The notes below the pieces were generated by a model, which was given only the letters and a program-made list of their open reading frames with translations, was not told the DNA's origin and ran no database searches. From assembly GCA_036518955.1 (NCBI GenBank), contig DATDMG010000134.1, positions 1 to 17,133 on the forward strand: a DNA stretch of 17,133 nucleotides, given 5' to 3'. Below, one piece after another: positions 13,964 through 17,133 of this stretch; the first letter of the stretch is position 1; every line of letters starts with the position of its first letter. Source of the stretch: DATDMG01 sp036518955. GTDB lineage: Bacteria; Actinomycetota; Actinomycetes; Actinomycetales; Kineosporiaceae. A program made the position numbers and the translations under genes.

Positions 13964-14534
13964 TAATTCCGCGCAGGTTGGAAAGGTTTGTTCGCCCATT
14001 CGGGAGACAGGCCACGAAGCGGTATTAGTGGGTCATTCTGGCCCATGGATGCGGTCGTCGGCCTCCAGTCGGACGCCGACGCCCCGCCGGCAGAATCGCC
14101 TTGCCCACGGCGATCCGGCTGTCCACGGCTTCGGGTGACGGGTGCACCAGATGTGCTCCACCAACCCGGCGACGCTGACCCTCCCGAGCGTGCGAATCCG
14201 CCCAGGCCTCAGCCGCTGGCGCGATCGCCGGAACGCGGACGACCGGGGAACGCCCACAACGCATTCCAGCCACACTCGGGCCCGATCTTTGCAGCCCGCG
14301 CGCTGGCGGGGGCTGCCGTTGCCCACGGGTGCGGGCATCGTCACCCACTCTGGCGAGGGATCCCCGCTCGGAGGCGATGCGGCAAGTGCAGTGTCAGTCC
14401 CTGATCTTTCAGCCGGGTCGGGCATGCTGACCGTGTCGTGACGCGAAAGTGCCCTTGCCGCAACGGAAACTGGTGATTGTCGAGACCGAACCGTTGCCGT
14501 TGGGAAGGGCGCTGTCAGGGTCAATGCTACCGGG
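13964..14534. other. Intergenic and IS upstream region, no gene recognised
   Basis: Several overlapping frames exist on both strands, all Arg/Pro-rich and motif-free. The right part must contain the left end of the IS1380-type element, but I could not define a terminal inverted repeat. GCAGTGTCAG at about 14389-14398 recurs in the 178-bp repeat at 15781, in direct orientation. Confidence 0.4.
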
Positions 14535-15750
14535 TTGTTGTTCGAAGTCGAGGACGTCGTGCTGGCGCGTCCGGTCCGCAGCGTGCCGACCGTGGTGGTG
14601 AGTGCGTCGGAGGACGACCTGACCGGCGTGGCCGGGGTGGCGTTGTGGGGTCGGCTGCTGGACCGGCTGAACGTGGTGGCCGAGGCCGACCGGCGGGGGC
14701 TGCGCCCGATCGGCCCTACCGGGTACTGCGGCGGGGAGTGCTACCGGGCACTGACCGAGATCCTGCTGGCCGGCGGGGACTTCCTGTCCGACCGGTCCCT
14801 GCTCGCCGACGAGGCCACCCGGACCCTGCGGGGGACGAACGCGCTGCCCAGCGTGCCGACGCTGTGGCGGTTCCTGGCCGGGGCGGACCTTGGCCGGGTG
14901 GCCAAGGCCGCCGCGGTGAACCGGGTGATGCTGCGCCGGGCCTGGGCCGCCGGTGCCGCCCCCGAGGGCGAGGTGTTGACGATCGACCCGGACGCCACCC
15001 GGGTACCGGTGTACGGGCCGGGCAAGGAAGGCTCGGCGTTCTCCCGGACCGGGCAAACCGCACTGTCCCCACTGGTCGGGGTCCTCGGGGAGACCGGCGA
15101 CGTACTCGCCCTGCGGGCCCGGCGCGGGTCGGCCAACGACGGGCGGGCGATGGGATCGTTCATCGACGAGTGCGTCACCGCCATCCCGGCCGGCGTCCGC
15201 GGCCGGTACCGGCTGTGGATCCGGGTCGACTCGGCCGGCTACCAGGACCAGGTGATCGCCGCGGCCGAACGCCACGACGCGGACTACACCGTCACCACCA
15301 AGGACTACCCCAACGTGCCCGCCGCGGTGCACACCCTGGCGACGGGCCCGGACACCGCATGGGTGGCCGCCGAGGGCAACGAGACGGGGAAAGGGCTCCC
15401 AGATCGCCGAGACCACCACCGTCCTGCTCGGCCGGCAGGTGCGGCTGATCGTGCGCCGCCAGCCCCGAAAGGCCGGGGAACAGTTCGCGATCGACGACCT
15501 GGACGGCTGGCGGCTGCACGCGATCATCACCAACATCGGTGCGGAGCGGATGACCGCTGCCGCGGTCGAGGCCCACCACCGGCTGCGGGGCGGGATCCCC
15601 GAGGACACCATCCGGGCGTTGAAGAACGACTACGGCATGATCCACGCCCCGGTCGGCCCGTTCTTCGGCAACTGGCTGTACTGGCAGGCGTGCGCCCTGG
15701 CCCACAACGTGTCCCTGTGGCTGCGCACCCTCATTCTCATGATGGGGTGA
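14535..15750 (+). pseudogene. IS1380-family transposase, frameshifted and probably C-terminally truncated
   Basis: The first frame (from TTG 14535) gives about 285 residues of an IS1380-type DDE transposase. It has an N-terminal helical domain with 'GYCGGECYRALTEILLAGGD', then LTIDPDATRVPVYG holding the first catalytic Asp (D151), and LWIRVDSAGYQDQVI with the second (D232). At about 15386-15395 (GGGGAAAGGG) the frame is lost by one base. The other frame continues GKGSQIAETTTVLLGRQVRL, then 'HAIITNIG' and 'IPEDTIRALKNDYGM' with the likely catalytic Glu. It ends TLILMMG at 15750. Family members usually run on for some 40 residues after 'SLWLRTL'. Here the sequence turns into the 178-bp repeat exactly at that point. 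The copy is therefore inactive unless the shift is programmed. Confidence 0.85.
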
Positions 15751-15909
15751 CGCTGTCGGCCTGACAATGAACAGCGACCGGCAGTGTCAGACCCGTCCGA
15801 CGACAGCCCCTGACCCGGGTGCTCCACCGGGTACCCGCGCCGGGCGTTCCCGGCAGTGATCTGGTCCACGATCATGTGGCCGCCGGCGGCGCCGTCGATC
15901 TCCTTCAGG
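15732..15909 (+). repeat. 178-bp repeat, copy 1
   Basis: Identical to 16720-16897 except at three positions (15766, 15821 and 15825 of this copy), so about 98% identical and recent. It starts inside the last codons of the IS1380 transposase and ends without an obvious inverted repeat. The minus strand is open through it in both copies: HMIVDQITAGNARRGYPVE is shared. Two of the three differences give one silent and one His/Tyr change in that frame, so it may be a shard of a gene. Confidence 0.9.
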
Positions 15910-16210
15910 CACCGCGGCGACGGCCCCGGCCGAGATGGGTCCTCCGACCCGTCGTCACGGTGCGCAACAGGCCCCAGCCGGCGGAAGCGGACTACGACAT
16001 CACGGCCCATCTCCATCTGAAGGAATTCATCAAGGCGATGGGTCAGGGTCAAATTCTGTCCAGGACGCGCCACGTCCTGGACCGGACGGCGCCCAGGGGC
16101 ATTTCGAGCCAGCCGCCCTGGTTAGTCTTGGCGCATCGGACAGGCCCGATGCATTCAGATGAATACCGGGCGGAGCGCCGGGCCGATATGGGGCTATTGG
16201 AGGACAGTTG
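15910..16210. other. Upstream region of the secreted-protein gene with two hairpins
   Basis: GTCCAGGACG (16058-16067) pairs with CGTCCTGGAC (16073-16082) in a perfect 10-bp stem with a 5-nt loop. GCATCGG (16133-16139) pairs with CCGATGC (16146-16152). Both precede the gene at 16211 and could be operators or 5'-leader structures. The first could instead be a terminator. Open frames on both strands here show no known motif. Confidence 0.45.
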
Positions 16211-16696
16211 ATGACCTGGAATACAGAGTTCCGGAGGGCGCGCATCACCGCGCTGGGCACCGCAATTGTCGCCGGGGCGGTCGGTGCGGCCGTGCTGGCC
16301 GGCCCCCTGGCCGGCGCGCAGGCGGCGTACCCGGAGAGTTACCCTAATGGAGCGCTCTGCTACCAGCACCCGGACGGGCAGGAGAACAAGTCCCGGATTC
16401 AGGTGACCGAAATCAAGTATAAGCCCTCCGACCCGTTCGCTTGGTTCTCCAAGCTGTCTCAGAAGTGGGACGGCAACTCCAACCAGTACCGCGACGACCC
16501 ACCCGCCGGAGAGATAGGCATAGGCAAGTCTCTCCTGATCGCCAAATACGGGGACCCGAACGCGTTCTGCTACTTCATGACCGCATCTGGGGACGAGACG
16601 TACCCTTACGGTGTGTGGACATCCAGGCATGAACCGGGAGGTTCCCCCGCACCCGGACCCGGCCCCACCCCCAGCGGGAGCCCGCGTAACGGTTGA
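16211..16696 (+). CDS. Small secreted protein of unknown function
   Basis: ATG 16211 follows GGAGGA (16199-16204) by 6 nt, one of the best ribosome binding sites in the window; TTG 16208 is too close to it. The 161-residue product has a signal peptide (RRARITALGTAIVAGAVGAA, cleavage near AQAA at 39). The mature part is about 100 residues, with Cys50 and Cys120 as a possible disulfide pair and many Tyr/Trp. It ends in a Pro/Gly/Ser-rich tail (PAPGPGPTPSGSPRNG). The mature sequence contains YPESYPNGALCYQHPDGQ and 'AKYGDPNAFCYFMT', which I cannot assign. Codon use here has more A/T third positions than in neighbouring genes. The gene lies between the two copies of the 178-bp repeat, as if carried by or captured between mobile DNA. 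Confidence 0.75.
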   Translation: MTWNTEFRRARITALGTAIVAGAVGAAVLAGPLAGAQAAYPESYPNGALCYQHPDGQENKSRIQVTEIKYKPSDPFAWFSKLSQKWDGNSNQYRDDPPAGEIGIGKSLLIAKYGDPNAFCYFMTASGDETYPYGVWTSRHEPGGSPAPGPGPTPSGSPRNG

Positions 16697-16719
16697 GGTC
16701 GGCAAGCCACGAGTTCCGC

Positions 16720-16897
16720 CATTCTCATGATGGGGTGACGCTGTCGGCCTGACCATGAACAGCGACCGGCAGTGTCAGACCCGTCCGACGACAGCCCCTG
16801 ACCCGGGTACTCGACCGGGTACCCGCGCCGGGCGTTCCCGGCAGTGATCTGGTCCACGATCATGTGGCCGCCGGCGGCGCCGTCGATCTCCTTCAGG
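16720..16897 (+). repeat. 178-bp repeat, copy 2
   Basis: The second copy lies 988 bp downstream of the first in the same orientation. It begins 24 bp after the stop of the secreted-protein gene. It ends at the base where the next insertion sequence starts, while copy 1 continues there into unrelated DNA. Confidence 0.9.
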
Positions 16898-17133
16898 GCC
16901 TGTTGGTAAAATCAGCCGGTCGGGGGCTGACCGTGGTGGTGTGTGACGGTTTGTGATCTGGTTGGCGTGCCGTCATGCGCCACCCCAACGCCACCCTCAC
17001 CCTCGTCGCACCCCTGCTGAACGACCCCCAATTCCGCGCCCCGCTCATCGCCCCAGTTCCCCCGCGACACCGTCCTGGCCATCTCCGCCAACGCCCGCAA
17101 CAAAATCTTCTTCTCCTGCTCCCCGAAGAAGCC
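16898..17133 (+). mobile_element. Left end of an insertion sequence, cut by window edge
   Basis: Similarity to copy 1 stops at 16897, and GGCCTGTTGGTAAAATCAGC begins, which looks like an IS terminal sequence. A transposase-like frame starts about 77 bp later. The inverted GTCGGGGGCTGAC/CAGCCGGTCG segments nearby are compatible with a terminal repeat, but the other end is outside the window. Confidence 0.55.
16975..17133 (+). pseudogene. Transposase N-terminus, frameshifted, partial
   Basis: ATG 16975 opens MRHPNATLTLVAPLLNDPQF then 'RAPLIA', after which the frame turns to Pro/Arg nonsense. Dropping one C from the run GCCCC (17051-17054) restores QFPRDTVLAISANARNKIFF then 'SCSPKK' up to the window edge. 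This reads like the N-terminus of a streptomycete DDE transposase (IS4/IS701-like; the family is not certain). The copy is probably inactive, unless the extra C is a sequencing error. Its catalytic part lies beyond the window. Confidence 0.6.

Noticed and set aside
14409..15611. 400-residue minus-strand frame opposite the IS1380 transposase
   Set aside because: Antisense shadow. The plus strand carries the catalytic motifs.
15630..16073. Minus-strand 147-residue frame across repeat copy 1
   Set aside because: No Shine-Dalgarno and no family. Only the part inside the repeat looks somewhat coding, so it is mentioned there rather than called a gene.
1..17133. CRISPR array, phage defence or biosynthetic cluster
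   Set aside because: No spacer-regular repeats, no nuclease, ATPase or methylase genes and no assembly-line domains were seen on either strand.

Overview
The window is high-GC DNA with actinobacterial traits: strong G/C third-position bias, many GTG starts, Ala-rich Sec signal peptides, a MerR regulator, and remnants of IS1182- and IS1380-type transposases. A filamentous actinomycete (Streptosporangiales/Actinomadura-like or a relative) is the best guess, but no species-diagnostic gene is present. The region looks like a genomic scrapyard. Intact small or secreted-protein genes sit among truncated, frameshifted and fused fragments, with long stretches that carry no convincing gene.

Layout. 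1-1334: C-terminal end of a GNAT acetyltransferase, then about 1 kb without a gene. That stretch holds the 3' end of a tRNA-Lys (447-482, an attachment-site-like scar), a strong GC hairpin (735-768) and three units of a short dispersed repeat (1048-1208). 1335-3521: two secreted proteins, one LppX/LprG-like and one of unknown function, separated by a wrecked IS1182-type transposase. 3522-5195: a fragment of a helical-repeat-like protein, an orphan perfect palindrome (4037-4057) and two small acidic hypothetical genes, one probably frameshifted near its 3' end. 5196-6620: a MerR-family regulator downstream of an ABM-fold monooxygenase gene, both on the minus strand, with an 11-bp direct repeat just upstream of merR. 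7238-8389: a polytopic membrane protein. 8538-9329: a recombinase-type HTH remnant abutting a decayed nucleoside hydrolase. 9376-9879: a three-TM membrane protein whose -10-like element lies 6 nt before the ATG, which suggests a leaderless mRNA. 9881-11400: shards of an alpha/beta hydrolase, an FtsX-type permease and a frameshifted small hypothetical gene. 11448-13859: a hypothetical acidic protein, then a secreted six-Asp-box sialidase-like protein with a strong terminator hairpin. 14535-17133: a frameshifted IS1380 transposase, a 178-bp repeat present twice (15732-15909 and 16720-16897) that brackets a small secreted-protein gene, and the start of another, already frameshifted insertion sequence.

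Function. The intact genes do not form an obvious pathway or defence system. The best-supported working units are four exported proteins (1335, 2763, 12324-13859, 16211), two membrane proteins and the merR/monooxygenase pair. No new multi-gene system could be shown. The most notable signals are the tRNA-Lys scar, the 178-bp repeat bracketing a secreted-protein gene, the orphan palindromic operator candidate, and the cluster of small acidic orphan genes.
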